44,860 nucleotides of DNA from Phaeobacter sp. (GCF_022825805.1 NZ_JAJDWC010000107.1:1-44860); one strand, 5' to 3'; positions 20,964 through 29,851 are shown, numbered from the stretch's first letter. Translations and numbers: made by a program. The notes: a model not told the origin generated them from the letters alone.

Positions 20964-21377
20964 ATGGCTGATACGATGCAATTCGACCTCGTAAGCCCGG
21001 AGCGCCGCTTGGCGTCGCTCCCGGTGACCGCGGTCATGATCCCCGGCGCGGAAGGCGACATGACGGCTATGGCCAATCATGCGCCGACCATTACCACGCT
21101 GCGTCCTGGTGTCCTGCGGGTCGAAAGCCCCGAAGGCGCATCCGAGTATCTGGTAACTGGTGGGTTTGCTGAAATCGGCGCTGACGGTCTGTCTGTCCTT
21201 GCTGAAAAAGCAATTCCGATGGACCAGATGACCCGAGCCCATCTGGATGAGCTGATCGAAGAAGCGCGCGCGACTTACAAGACCGTGCAGGAAACCGATC
21301 AACCCCACGGTTTGGTGGAAGATGCGGCAAAGTTGCTCGCCGATATGGAAGCCCTCGGCACCCATATGAGCCTCTGA
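20964..21377 (+). CDS. atpC: ATP synthase F1 epsilon subunit
   Basis: Epsilon is the 137-residue central-stalk subunit that couples and can inhibit F1. The N-terminal beta-sandwich (about 1-90) has [30 protein letters not shown] and the conserved [19 protein letters not shown]. The short C-terminal helical part (about 95-137) may be the inhibitory arm. The start ATG 20964 follows AAGGAGG. It is the last gene of the operon, and a strong terminator lies 25 bases downstream. Confidence 0.97.
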   Translation: MADTMQFDLVSPERRLASLPVTAVMIPGAEGDMTAMANHAPTITTLRPGVLRVESPEGASEYLVTGGFAEIGADGLSVLAEKAIPMDQMTRAHLDELIEEARATYKTVQETDQPHGLVEDAAKLLADMEALGTHMSL

Positions 21378-21401
21378 ACCGGGCAACCTTTACGACTTTT
21401 G

Positions 21402-21434
21402 AAACCGGCCCCTTGCGGGCCGGTTTTGTTTTTT
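21402..21434 (+). terminator. Rho-independent terminator of atp operon
   Basis: AAACCGGCCC, a 5-base loop, GGGCCGGTTT, followed by TGTTTTTT. The stem is 10 bp. It sits 25 bases after the atpC stop. Confidence 0.92.
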
Positions 21435-21504
21435 GGCATCTTGCGGTTGAACCAAGAGGTCTTTGTTAATTTTGAGGGATGCAGCGGGTGTGCTGCAAAG
21501 TTGA

Positions 21505-21855
21505 ATGCAACGAATAGAAAGTCCCCGGATCGGCGTGGATCAGGGCGATATCGAGATTTTTTCCGAATTCGAAGATGGGGGCACAATGTGGGCAGGTGCG
21601 GGGCCGCGTGAGCGGCGCCAACGGGTCCAATTTTCAGAACCCTTCAATCAGCCACCTGTGGTCCATCTGTCTTGCTCATTGGTCGACATGGCTGCTGGCA
21701 CCGCTTATCGCGCCGAGCTGGTCGCAGAGCACATCACAGAAGAGGGCTTCGAGGTGGTGTTCCGCAGTTGGAACGACACCCGCGTCGCACGTATTCGCGC
21801 GGCTTGGATGTCCATTGGCAACCTCTCTTATGCGGATGATTGGGACGTGACCTAG
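21505..21855 (+). CDS. H-type lectin domain protein
   Basis: This is a 116-residue, apparently cytosolic protein with no signal peptide. The H-type lectin fold (related to snail agglutinin and discoidin C-termini) covers about residues 35-112. Visible marks are RRQRVQFSEPFNQPPVVHLS, the conserved ITEEGFEVVFRSWNDTRVAR, and a final ARIRAAWMSIGN segment. The N-terminal IGVDQGDIEIFSEFEDGG is typical of the small family common in Roseobacter genomes. Such lectins bind N-acetylgalactosamine or related sugars in animals. The bacterial role is unknown. No Shine-Dalgarno is obvious. Its stop overlaps the converging GFA gene by 4 bases. Confidence 0.82.
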   Translation: MQRIESPRIGVDQGDIEIFSEFEDGGTMWAGAGPRERRQRVQFSEPFNQPPVVHLSCSLVDMAAGTAYRAELVAEHITEEGFEVVFRSWNDTRVARIRAAWMSIGNLSYADDWDVT

Positions 21856-22232
21856 GCTTCGTCTCTGTTCCGCTGGTGGCAGGTGGTGCCGGGGAACGGC
21901 GGTAACCAACGCTCGCGATTTTGGCACCACAGCTCATAGCTCGGTCTTAAATCCTCTGTGCTGTTCATACAGCCCAAGTGTATCTCGATCTCATCTTCTG
22001 TTGTGGCAAAGACTGATGAACCGCATGTGGGGCAGAAATGACGCCCTTCGTAGTGCGCCGTGACACCCGTTACGCGCACGGAGGATGAGGGAAAGATCGC
22101 GGCGGCATAAAACAGGGCTCCGTGATGACGCCTGCAGTCTTTGCAATGGCACAGGCCCACTCTAAGCGGTGATCCTTCCACCTGCACATGAATGGCGCCA
22201 CACAAGCAGCCTGCGTCGTACTGATGGGCCAT
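21852..22232 (-). CDS. GFA family zinc protein
   Basis: This 126-residue protein belongs to the glutathione-dependent formaldehyde-activating (Gfa/CENP-V) family. It has the expected zinc-binding cysteines: GCLCGAI (about residues 8-14), CHCKDCRRHHGAL (about 29-41), and CPTCGSSVF (about 68-76). In Gfa itself these bind zinc and glutathione. Many family members have no shown formaldehyde activity, so I give only the family name. The start ATG 22232 follows a GGAGA motif. It converges with the lectin gene, the stop codons overlapping by 4 bases. Confidence 0.9.
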   Translation of the reverse strand: MAHQYDAGCLCGAIHVQVEGSPLRVGLCHCKDCRRHHGALFYAAAIFPSSSVRVTGVTAHYEGRHFCPTCGSSVFATTEDEIEIHLGCMNSTEDLRPSYELWCQNRERWLPPFPGTTCHQRNRDEA

Positions 22233-22351
22233 TTGGGTCTCCTCTCCATCTGTAGCTTAGAGCCTAGACCCTAGATCCTAGGGGAGGGGGATGCGCTGCG
22301 TCCACCATCGGTCAGAGCAGGGGCAGATCAGGTCGGCTATATTGCAAAGAA

Positions 22352-22377
22352 AAACCCCGGCAATCGTGCGAGGGTTT
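22352..22377 (-). terminator. Probable terminator of prs
   Basis: Read on the minus strand, AAACCC pairs with GGGTTT around an imperfect inner stem, and the hairpin is followed by a T-rich run (GGGGTTTTTCTTT). It lies 43 bases downstream of the prs stop. Confidence 0.5.
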
Positions 22378-22419
22378 CAAAGCAGTTCGTTTGCCAGGCG
22401 GCTTCCGCCGCAGGCCGGA

Positions 22420-23439
22420 TCAACCGCCGTGTGTGAGCGACTCGTAGATCGGCAGCAGGGTCTTGTCTTCGAACAGCGAGGACACGGAGGTGCCGTGCCA
22501 GATGTTCAGGATTGCCTGCGTGAACAGTGGCGCAGTCGGCAGGATGCGAATGTTTGGCGCGCCCAGCACCGCTTCGGTCGGCTGAATGGTGTCTGTCAGC
22601 ACCAGCGATTTCATCACGGAATTGGTGACGCGCTCAACAGCCGGGCCGCTCATGACGCCGTGCGTAATATAGGCATGGACTTCACGCGCGCCGTTGTCCA
22701 ACAGCACCTGAGCCGCTTTGCACAGGGTTCCGGCGGTGTCGCACATGTCGTCAACGATCAGACAGATTTTGTCTTTCACATCGCCAATCACGGTCATTTC
22801 AGCGATTTCACCCGGCTTTTCGCGGCGCTTGTCCACGATCGACAGCGGAGCGTTGATACGTTTGGCCAGTTCACGCGCACGGGCCACGCCGCCCACGTCA
22901 GGCGATACCACCATGATGTCGCCGATGTTGTCTTTGAACTGGTTTTTCACATCCAGCGCAAAGATCGGAGAGGCGTAGAGGTTGTCGACGGGAATATCGA
23001 AGAAGCCTTGAATCTGTGCGGCGTGCAGATCCATCGTCAGAACCCGTTCAATCCCGGCGCCGGTCAGCATGTTGGCGACCAGTTTGGCGGAAATCGGGGT
23101 CCGTGCCTTGGTGCGGCGATCCTGGCGGGCATAGCCGAAATAGGGGATGACTGCGGTGATACGCTGCGCCGAGGAACGGCGCAGGGCGTCAGCGATGATC
23201 AGCAGTTCCATCAGATTGTCATTCGCCGGGTTTGAGGTCGGCTGAATGATGAACATGTCTTCGCCGCGGACGTTTTCATAGACTTCGACGAAAATCTCGC
23301 CGTCATTGAAGCGTTCGACACGGGCATCGACCAGACCTTGATCAACACCGCGGTGCATGGACATGCGGCGGGTAATAGATTGGGCGAGCGGAAGGTTTGC
23401 GTTCCCAGCGATCAGCTTGGGTTCGTTCAAGGTCGGCAT
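22420..23439 (-). CDS. prs: Ribose-phosphate pyrophosphokinase
   Basis: This 339-residue enzyme makes PRPP from ribose 5-phosphate and ATP, the precursor for purine, pyrimidine, NAD and histidine synthesis. I chose ATG 23439 because the family N-terminus begins there ([13 protein letters not shown]). The frame runs 23 codons further upstream without homology. Visible marks are [14 protein letters not shown], the [15 protein letters not shown] loop, [11 protein letters not shown], and the PRPP-binding loop [15 protein letters not shown]. It is a class I enzyme by length and motifs. It is transcribed divergently from the alpha/beta hydrolase gene. Confidence 0.97.
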   Translation of the reverse strand: MPTLNEPKLIAGNANLPLAQSITRRMSMHRGVDQGLVDARVERFNDGEIFVEVYENVRGEDMFIIQPTSNPANDNLMELLIIADALRRSSAQRITAVIPYFGYARQDRRTKARTPISAKLVANMLTGAGIERVLTMDLHAAQIQGFFDIPVDNLYASPIFALDVKNQFKDNIGDIMVVSPDVGGVARARELAKRINAPLSIVDKRREKPGEIAEMTVIGDVKDKICLIVDDMCDTAGTLCKAAQVLLDNGAREVHAYITHGVMSGPAVERVTNSVMKSLVLTDTIQPTEAVLGAPNIRILPTAPLFTQAILNIWHGTSVSSLFEDKTLLPIYESLTHGG

Positions 23440-23627
23440 TGGCTGTAATCCCCAGGCAGCAATGGCAGTGTGACAGATTCGTGATGGTGCGCACCGCTTA
23501 ACACGCACGCCACGTCGCGCCTAGAATTAATCCGATTGAATGGACCCTCGCTTGCGTTCACAAATGGACAAATTACAAGTGCTTGCATCTGGAACGCGAT
23601 CCAGTGGAGGCAATAGGGTTCTTTTCC

Positions 23628-24455
23628 GTGAACGACCATCCGAGCATACCACCACAGAGTGCATTTTCCCGCAGTTTCGGTGCCGGGCCACGGCCGGTCT
23701 TGGCGATCCATTGCTCGCTGGCGCATTCGGGGGCCTGGCGGGGGCTTGGTTCAGTGATGGCAGAAGAGGCGACGCTCCACGCTTTCGACATGCTGAGCCA
23801 TGGGCGTAGCCCAGACTGGGATGGTGCGGGCGTGTTTCAGCTGCGCAACGCCGATCTGGCGCTGGCGTTACTGGCAGACCTCGACGCAAGCGAAGCCGCC
23901 TCGCTGGATCTGGTTGGGCATTCATTCGGTGCAACCGTCGCCCTGGCTGTGGCGCAACGCCGTCCCGAGCTGGTCCGCAGTTTGACCTTGATCGAACCGG
24001 TGCTCTTTGCCGCCGCCGGCCAGATCGAGCCTAAGTCACTGGTTCAAATGCGCGAGGAGCATCTCGAGATCCGTGATGCCTATGCCCAAGGGCAGTTGGA
24101 GCACGCCACCCGTCTGTTCAACAGGGCTTGGGGGGCAGGGCATCCTAAATGGCCGGATTTGCCGGAGCAGAGCCGTGCAGCCATGATGCGCAGTTTTCCG
24201 GCGGTGATGGATTGCGACAAACAGGTTTACGAGGATGAGGCCGGGTTGGTGGCCGAGGGGCAGTTGGAGACGCTGTCTGTCCCGGTTCTGGTGGTGGACG
24301 GCAGCGAGTCGCAGCCGATCATGCAGGTTGTCACCAGGGCGTTGATGCAGCGCCTGCCGGACGGGCGGCATGTGCGCATCGCCGGTGCGGGGCACATGGC
24401 CCCGATCACCCACGCTGCTGATGTTGCAGACCATTTGCGACAGTTCTGGACCTGA
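23628..24455 (+). CDS. Alpha/beta fold hydrolase
   Basis: From GTG 23628 this is a 275-residue serine hydrolase of the alpha/beta fold. The nucleophile elbow is LVGHSFGATVAL (Ser at about residue 100). An early oxyanion-type segment VLAIHCSLAHSGAWRG, an acidic VLVVDGSESQP strand end and a final GAGHMAPI complete the Ser-Asp-His triad. A TTG at 23583 is an alternative start. I prefer the GTG because AGGG lies about 10 bases upstream. The cap region includes an acidic helix-rich stretch (EPKSLVQMREEHLEIRDAY). Substrate not recognised. It is convergent with ltaE. Confidence 0.85.
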   Translation: MNDHPSIPPQSAFSRSFGAGPRPVLAIHCSLAHSGAWRGLGSVMAEEATLHAFDMLSHGRSPDWDGAGVFQLRNADLALALLADLDASEAASLDLVGHSFGATVALAVAQRRPELVRSLTLIEPVLFAAAGQIEPKSLVQMREEHLEIRDAYAQGQLEHATRLFNRAWGAGHPKWPDLPEQSRAAMMRSFPAVMDCDKQVYEDEAGLVAEGQLETLSVPVLVVDGSESQPIMQVVTRALMQRLPDGRHVRIAGAGHMAPITHAADVADHLRQFWT

Positions 24456-24496
24456 TCATCAACCCGTCCAGTGCCCGAACGCAGATACGCGGTGGC

Positions 24497-25531
24497 TCAG
24501 AGGTGCGCCAGGAAGGTGTCGATCTGATCGTCACCAATCGACCAGTCGCAAACAAACCGCGCGGTCACATGTGCCTCTGGATCCCCATCAAGCTCACCAT
24601 CCCAAAGGTGGTAGACCGCGCCTGCATCAAACAGTTTTTTATGTGTGGCGCGGGGCATGGAGGCAAAGATCATATTGGCCTGCACCGGATGTGTGAGCGT
24701 GGCACCCGCGGCTTCCAGCCCGGCCGCAAGGCGCGCGGCTTTGGCATTGGCGGCTTTGGCATTCTGGATCCACAAATCATCGGTGAGATAGGCCAACATC
24801 TGCGCTGACAGGTAACGGTGTTTGGAAAACAGATGCGCGCCACGTTTGCGACGATACTCGAACTCCTGCGCGGCAGCAGGATCAAAAAATATGACCGCTT
24901 CGACCCCCATACAGCCGTTCTTGGTGCCGCCAAAAGACACAGCATCCACTCCGGCTTTCCACGTCATTTCAGCTGCGGTGCAGCCCAATGAGACCATCGC
25001 ATTGGTGAAGCGTGCGCCATCCAGATGGATGGGCAGCCCAAAGGATTTGGCCGTGTCACACAATGCGCGCAGCTCTTCCAGCGAATAGACGGTGCCAAAC
25101 TCGGTGACCTGAGTGATGGACACGGGGCCGCGCTGCGGGCCGTGGACGCCTCTGGTCTCTTCGCCCTCAATGGCGGCGCGCAGGCTCTGCGGTGTAATCT
25201 TGTCCTCTGGGGTGACCAGCGTCAGCTTGGCACCGCTGGTGTAGAATTCCGGGGCGTTGCATTCATCCATATTGACGTGTGCAGGACCGGTGCAGAAGAT
25301 CGTCTGCCAGGGCTGCGACAGGGTGGACAACGCCAACACGTTGGCAGCGGTGCCGGTGGCCACAAGATAAACAGCCGCCTGAGGGGCCTCAAATATCTGG
25401 CGCAGACGGTTGGTGACGGCGGCCATTTCCTTGTCGGCGCCATAGCCCATTGCGAAGCCTTCATTTGCGGCTGCGATCGCTGCGAGGACCTCTGGATTGG
25501 CAGGGCCTGAATTGTCAGATGCAAAATACAT
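24497..25531 (-). CDS. ltaE: Low-specificity L-threonine aldolase
   Basis: This 344-residue PLP enzyme of fold type I splits L-threonine and allo-threonine to glycine and acetaldehyde. Visible marks are MYFASDNSGPANPEVL at the N-terminus, HVNMDECNAPEFY, IHLDGARFTNAMV with the cofactor aspartate, and the PLP lysine in SFGGTKNGCMG (Lys at about residue 205). Length is normal. The start ATG 25531 overlaps the YcgN-like stop by one base (TAATG), with GAGGAG 8 bases upstream, so the two genes are translationally coupled. Confidence 0.93.
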   Translation of the reverse strand: MYFASDNSGPANPEVLAAIAAANEGFAMGYGADKEMAAVTNRLRQIFEAPQAAVYLVATGTAANVLALSTLSQPWQTIFCTGPAHVNMDECNAPEFYTSGAKLTLVTPEDKITPQSLRAAIEGEETRGVHGPQRGPVSITQVTEFGTVYSLEELRALCDTAKSFGLPIHLDGARFTNAMVSLGCTAAEMTWKAGVDAVSFGGTKNGCMGVEAVIFFDPAAAQEFEYRRKRGAHLFSKHRYLSAQMLAYLTDDLWIQNAKAANAKAARLAAGLEAAGATLTHPVQANMIFASMPRATHKKLFDAGAVYHLWDGELDGDPEAHVTARFVCDWSIGDDQIDTFLAHL

Positions 25532-26001
25532 TAAATCGGCTCCTCAATAATATGGTCTTCCCATTCCTCTTCCGGCGTCTCAAATTCTGACACTGTCCAG
25601 CCTTGAACGGAAACCCCTGCTTTGTGTACGCTGTCTGGATCGCCGGTGATCAGCGGGTGCCACTGGGGGAGCGGTTTGTTCTCCCACAGTAATCGGTAGG
25701 CGCAGGTTTGCGGCATCCAATAGGCGTGGCTGTCCAGATTGTCGGGTTTCAACACGATGCATTCCGGCACGAACTGATGGCGAATTTCATAGTGAACGCA
25801 GCGGCAGGAGGCATCATCCAACAGCCGACAGGCAACACGGGTCAGAGCGACCTCGCCGCTGTCTTCGTCTTCCAGTTTGTTGAGGCAACACTTGCCGCAG
25901 CCATCACAGAGCGCTTCCCATTCCTGCTGGTTGAGCGCGTGAAGGGGCTTTTTTTCCCAGAACTTTTTTGAAAGCCCGTCGCGGTTGATCCCGTCGCTCA
26001 T
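25531..26001 (-). CDS. YcgN family cysteine-cluster protein
   Basis: This is a 156-residue protein of the UPF0260/YcgN family. Conserved cysteines occur as CDGCGKCCLNKLED (about residues 33-46), CRLLD, CRCVHYE, and later PQTCAYRLL, an arrangement that suggests a metal or iron-sulfur site. The reaction is unknown. The FWEKKPLHALNQQEWEALC start is typical of the family. The gene overlaps ribF upstream by ATGA and ltaE downstream by TAATG, so ribF, this gene and ltaE appear to form one operon. The biochemical link between the three is not obvious. Confidence 0.9.
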   Translation of the reverse strand: MSDGINRDGLSKKFWEKKPLHALNQQEWEALCDGCGKCCLNKLEDEDSGEVALTRVACRLLDDASCRCVHYEIRHQFVPECIVLKPDNLDSHAYWMPQTCAYRLLWENKPLPQWHPLITGDPDSVHKAGVSVQGWTVSEFETPEEEWEDHIIEEPI

Positions 26002-26930
26002 AGCGCGGCCAGGATATCACGCGCGTCTGCGCAGTCTTTCTGCATTTGCTGCAGCAGGCCTTCGAGCCCGTCGAATGTCATTTCAGGGCGCAAATATTCG
26101 ACCAAACCAACCGATAGCGTCGATCCATAGAGATTGCCGGTGAAATCGAACAAAAAGGTCTCGATATTTGGGTGGCTGCCGTCAAACATGGGCCGCACAC
26201 CAATCGAGGCAGCACCATGGTAGGTACCTACAAATGGTCCGTCCAGCACATCGACCAGTACGGCGTAAACGCCAAAAGCAGGCTGATGGAGCCCGTCGAT
26301 GGACATGTTGGCGGTCGGATAACCCAGCTCCCGGCCACGCTGTTCGCCGCCGATGACCTCGCCCTCGATCCGGTGCCAATGGCCCAGCATATTTGCCGCA
26401 TCGCGCGGCCGCCCGTCGCTGAGGGCGCGGCGAATGGCGGTGGAAGATACGGTATCTTCTGAGTATTCCATCAAGGGTGCGATGGTGACACCAAATCCCA
26501 TGTCGGCACCGAAGCGCTGCAAATCTTCGGCGGTGCCTTTGCGGCCTTTGCCAAAACAGAAGTCGGCGCCAACCACAACATGGCGCAGGCCAAGGCCCTC
26601 GGCGATGACTTTTCTCGCAAAGTCTTCGGGCGAAAGGCTCGAAAGCGCTGCATTGAAATTCAACTGATACAGCTTCTCAACGCCAAGCTTTTCCAGTCGA
26701 GAGGCGCGCGCCTCAGCCGACATCAACCGAAATGCGGGCGCGTCTGGTGCAAAATACTCGCGTGGATGTGGTTCGAACGTCATCACACCCAATGGTGCAT
26801 CAGGGGAGGCAGCCCGGGCGATGTCGATGACGGATTGGTGGCCTCTGTGAACACCATCGAAATTGCCGATGGCGACGGAGGCTCCGCGATCCTGCGGGTC
26901 GATGAATTGAAAATCACGGATAATGCGCAT
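25998..26930 (-). CDS. ribF: Bifunctional riboflavin kinase/FAD synthetase
   Basis: This 310-residue enzyme phosphorylates riboflavin to FMN and adenylates it to FAD. The N-terminal FAD synthetase domain (about 15-185) shows the nucleotidyltransferase signature IGNFDGVHRGHQ (about residues 22-33), plus VVGADFCFGKGRKG and SSTAIRRAL. The C-terminal flavokinase domain (about 190-305) shows ELGYPTANM and GVYAVLVDV. No FMN riboswitch was recognised in the 60-base gap upstream. It is followed by the YcgN-like gene (ATGA overlap) and preceded by the MaoC-like gene on the same strand. Confidence 0.95.
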   Translation of the reverse strand: MRIIRDFQFIDPQDRGASVAIGNFDGVHRGHQSVIDIARAASPDAPLGVMTFEPHPREYFAPDAPAFRLMSAEARASRLEKLGVEKLYQLNFNAALSSLSPEDFARKVIAEGLGLRHVVVGADFCFGKGRKGTAEDLQRFGADMGFGVTIAPLMEYSEDTVSSTAIRRALSDGRPRDAANMLGHWHRIEGEVIGGEQRGRELGYPTANMSIDGLHQPAFGVYAVLVDVLDGPFVGTYHGAASIGVRPMFDGSHPNIETFLFDFTGNLYGSTLSVGLVEYLRPEMTFDGLEGLLQQMQKDCADARDILAAL

Positions 26931-26990
26931 GCGCTTTGCCTAGCCGTGCCGCCTGCCTCTTGCAAGAGGCAAGGCGCAGCAGAGGCTGGC

Positions 26991-27434
26991 TTAGTCGAAC
27001 TTCCGTGAAGGCGCCATGACCATGGCTTCGCCGAGCAGAACCTTTTTGCCATCCACCATGCAGCGGCAATCCAGCTTGACCCGTCGTTTGTCGATTTCAA
27101 TTCCAGTGACCTCGACCTCAGCCAAAACCAGATCACCCGGGCGCACCGGTGCGAGGAATTTGAGCGACTGGCTCATGTAGATGGTGCCATGACCGGGCAA
27201 CTGTTCGCCAATCACGGCTGATATCAGCCCGGCGGTCAGCATCCCGTGCGCGATGCGCCCCTGAAACATCGTATCCTGGGCATATGCCTCGTCCAGGTGC
27301 ACCGGATTGTGGTCGGTCGAGACCTGAGCAAACATCTGGATGTCCTGATCGGTGATCTCTTTGCGCAGGTATCGCACCATGCCCATTTCGATATCTTCGA
27401 TGCAGATGGTGCCGCGTGGAAAATTATCCAACAT
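26991..27434 (-). CDS. MaoC-like (R)-specific enoyl hydratase
   Basis: This is a 147-residue hotdog-fold protein of the MaoC dehydratase family, which hydrates enoyl-CoA thioesters. The hydratase 2 motif is clear: STDHNPVHLDEAYA with the catalytic Asp and His, followed by GRIAHGML. I placed the start at ATG 27434, preceded by GGGAGA. The frame is open 19 codons further without homology. Some related proteins supply (R)-3-hydroxyacyl-CoA for polyhydroxyalkanoate synthesis, but no pha gene is near, so the substrate is open. Confidence 0.9.
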   Translation of the reverse strand: MLDNFPRGTICIEDIEMGMVRYLRKEITDQDIQMFAQVSTDHNPVHLDEAYAQDTMFQGRIAHGMLTAGLISAVIGEQLPGHGTIYMSQSLKFLAPVRPGDLVLAEVEVTGIEIDKRRVKLDCRCMVDGKKVLLGEAMVMAPSRKFD

Positions 27435-27555
27435 TTGGGTCTCCCGTTGTCTGGTGCGCGGGAGGCGACAGTTGCGAGGCAACAAAACCACCCATTATGC
27501 TATCTTCGGGTAATTTTATTACTTCGCAACTGCAGAAAATCAAGTGTTTTCTATT

Positions 27556-28431
27556 TCAGCGCAATTTCCCGATAAAATAGGTTGGCGCAGATTTTTCCTT
27601 TTGAAGGTAAAGCTCTAGCGCAGCGGGGTCGGGCTGTTTGTCGGTTTTTGTTTCTTTTGCGGCCAGTCCACCTGTGATGAAGAGTGAGTCCAGACCTTCG
27701 CCCATGGCGCCCGCAATGTCGGTTTGTGGCCCGTCGCCAATCGCAAGAATGTCCCGATCTGCGATATCTGCATCCATATCTGCCAAGCGGCGGCGGGCAA
27801 GATCATAGATCGGTGGGTGAGGTTTCCCGAAATACAGGCTTTCTCCACCCATTTCGGTGTAAAGCTGTGCCAGGGCACCGGCACACCATTCCCGCACCTC
27901 GCCACGGTCAACGATGATGTCCGGGTTGGCGCAGAGCAATTTCATGCCTTTTTGTTTGGCAAAGAGAAAGTCAGCGCGATTGACCTCCGGGTCGGCCAGC
28001 GTGTCAAACGGACCGCAGCAGACGATCCCCTCTGCTTCCTGCAGGGGCACACGGGTGATCTCAACCGGGTTTTCGATCACTTTCATTGGGTCGAAGAAAC
28101 CCGAGTCCCGTTCCCATTCGCCCATGAAATAGACTTTCTCGCCCACTGCACCGCTGAGCATGGCCGCTCGCGCGGAATCGCCGGAGGTTGCAATCGTGTC
28201 ATAGGCGTCATCGGGGACACCGAATTGCCCCAGCTGCGCCGCAACGCCAGCGCGTGGTTTGGGCGAGTTTGTCACCAGAACGACAATGCCCCCCCCGGCG
28301 CGATAGTTTTGCAGCGCGGCGACGGCCTCTGGATAGGCGGTGATCCCGTTGTGCACACAGCCCCAGAGGTCCACAAACAGCGCCTTATACTGGTGGGACA
28401 CGTCTGCGAGAGAGGAAATGATCTGAGACAT
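27556..28431 (-). CDS. HAD-superfamily phosphatase (TIGR01459-like)
   Basis: This 291-residue phosphatase resembles NagD-type HAD hydrolases. The nucleophile motif is FVDLWGCVHNG, in which the usual DxDG is DLWG, a variant seen in the TIGR01459 subfamily. Further motifs are LVTNSPKPRAG (Thr/Ser motif II), YFGKPHPPIYDLA (Lys motif III) and LAIGDGPQTDIAGA (acidic motif IV). Substrate unknown. It is followed by the MaoC-like gene 121 bases later and preceded by a 245-base structured gap. Confidence 0.9.
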   Translation of the reverse strand: MSQIISSLADVSHQYKALFVDLWGCVHNGITAYPEAVAALQNYRAGGGIVVLVTNSPKPRAGVAAQLGQFGVPDDAYDTIATSGDSARAAMLSGAVGEKVYFMGEWERDSGFFDPMKVIENPVEITRVPLQEAEGIVCCGPFDTLADPEVNRADFLFAKQKGMKLLCANPDIIVDRGEVREWCAGALAQLYTEMGGESLYFGKPHPPIYDLARRRLADMDADIADRDILAIGDGPQTDIAGAMGEGLDSLFITGGLAAKETKTDKQPDPAALELYLQKEKSAPTYFIGKLR

Positions 28432-28558
28432 ATGTAAGCCTTTCGCCGGGATGGTTCAGGGAAGATTTCTATGGGTGCTATGCCACGCAGGGAGATCTTT
28501 GGCCAGTGGCGGGCAGGTGGTCGAGCAGAGCGGTTAGTGTGCGCCGTCACTGTTTGTC

Positions 28559-28613
28559 TGCAGCTAGGGCGGATGGATCCGGTGTCTATCCGCCACAGGT
28601 TTGCAGCTAAGGC
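28559..28613. repeat. Inverted and direct repeats upstream of HAD gene
   Basis: Two near-identical 12-mers (TGCAGCTAGGGC at 28559-28570 and TGCAGCTAAGGC at 28602-28613) flank or overlap a perfect 7-bp inverted repeat (GGCGGAT at 28568-28574, ATCCGCC at 28588-28594). The region lies upstream of the minus-strand HAD gene and outside any gene I can support. It could be a regulator site or a small RNA. Nothing else identifies it. Confidence 0.35.
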
Positions 28614-28651
28614 TATGCCCAAAGTGCCGTGTGAGCGGGTTCGAGACAGAA

Positions 28652-28677
28652 AAAAGGCGCCAGATGTGGCGCCTTTT
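28652..28677 (-). terminator. Terminator of the pyrophosphatase gene
   Basis: AAAAGGCGCC, a six-base loop, GGCGCCTTTT. The 10-bp stem is perfect, and on the minus strand the T-tract is six long. It begins 41 bases after the ppaC stop. Confidence 0.85.
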
Positions 28678-28718
28678 GAACAGTCAGGCCTTTATGATCG
28701 CAGCCCCAGCGGCTGTGA

Positions 28719-29639
28719 TCAGACCTTCAGGTTTGGAATGATCTGTTTCTTGCGGGACATCACGCCCGGCAGAACAACAGTGTCGCCTTCGGCGGTTGCA
28801 TCGAAGCTCTTGGCGGCGACGGTCTTAACCAGGTCATTCGGAACAAGCAGCGTCGCTTCTTCGTTCAGGATATCGACCACAAACAGCAACACCTGATCGA
28901 CGCCATCTTCTGTTGCGACTGTGGTCATTGTTTCCATCAAGGACGCTTTGCGATCCAAAACGACGCCAGGCGCAGTGGTCTCCAGGACGGAGACGCGGAA
29001 TTTTGTGCCGTCGACTTCGTATTCTTTGGAATCCATCCGCAGCAGTTCAGCATCCGAGAAGGCCGAGACATCAGATTTGGCGGCAAACATGTCAGCTGCG
29101 TAGTCAGAAATCTCAACGCCCAGATCCTCGGCCAGGCTGTAGGCAATGGCCTTGTCTTCCTGTGTGGTGGTTGGCGAGCGGAATTCCAGAGTATCGCTGA
29201 GAATGCAGGTCAGCATCGCGCCTTTGATCTCGCGTGGGGCTTGCGCCAGGTCTGCGCCGATCATTTTCCACATGATGGTCGCGGTGCAGGCTACGGGTTC
29301 GATGCGAATGTTGATCGGACCTTTGGTCTCCAGGCCACCCACCAGTTTGTGGTGGTCGATGATTTCCCGGATGTCCGCGCCGTTGATATTGGCAGGCAGC
29401 TCAGCTGGGTTGTTTGTGTCCACAATCACAACAGGCTGATCATCGGCGACGTCCGCGATGATCTCTGGCTTGTCGAGGCCCCAGTGCTGCAGCATGAACG
29501 CCGCTTCTGTGTTGGGCTCACCCAACAGTTTGGGGGCCGCGTCAGTGCCTTTGATCTGGTTGAGATACCAGGACCAGACAATAGCAGAGCCGGTGGAGTC
29601 GGTGTCGGGGGATTTATGGCCGAAGACGAAGGTGGTCAT
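28719..29639 (-). CDS. ppaC: Manganese-dependent (family II) inorganic pyrophosphatase
   Basis: This 306-residue enzyme of the DHH family hydrolyses pyrophosphate. I chose ATG 29639, preceded by AGGAC, because the family N-terminus TTFVFGHKSPDTDSTGSA begins there. The frame is open 53 codons more without homology. Metal-binding motifs are FGHKSPDTDS, VIVDTNNPAEL and the DHH motif REIIDHHKLVGG, and the C-terminal DHHA2 domain ends with VLPGVMSRKKQIIP. Many proteobacteria use the unrelated family I enzyme, so the family II form is a point of interest. The terminator at 28652 ends the transcript. Confidence 0.95.
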   Translation of the reverse strand: MTTFVFGHKSPDTDSTGSAIVWSWYLNQIKGTDAAPKLLGEPNTEAAFMLQHWGLDKPEIIADVADDQPVVIVDTNNPAELPANINGADIREIIDHHKLVGGLETKGPINIRIEPVACTATIMWKMIGADLAQAPREIKGAMLTCILSDTLEFRSPTTTQEDKAIAYSLAEDLGVEISDYAADMFAAKSDVSAFSDAELLRMDSKEYEVDGTKFRVSVLETTAPGVVLDRKASLMETMTTVATEDGVDQVLLFVVDILNEEATLLVPNDLVKTVAAKSFDATAEGDTVVLPGVMSRKKQIIPNLKV

Positions 29640-29851
29640 AACATGTGTCCTATGCAGAAGCCGGAATTTGGCGGTCTTATAGGGGCGGGCTGTTGGCTTG
29701 TCACCCCGGCCCTTTGTTCCTTGTGGATATGATCGGTGGGGTAGGGCCGATGGGATCGGGGGCACTGGTGCCATACGGTTGGTATATCGGTCGCGCATGG
29801 TAGCTGCGCGAACGGGTTTCCCTTGCCCCGGGACGCAGATACCATGTGGCC

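Noticed and set aside
22291..23235. Open frame on the plus strand opposite prs
   Set aside because: Shadow of prs, with no motif.
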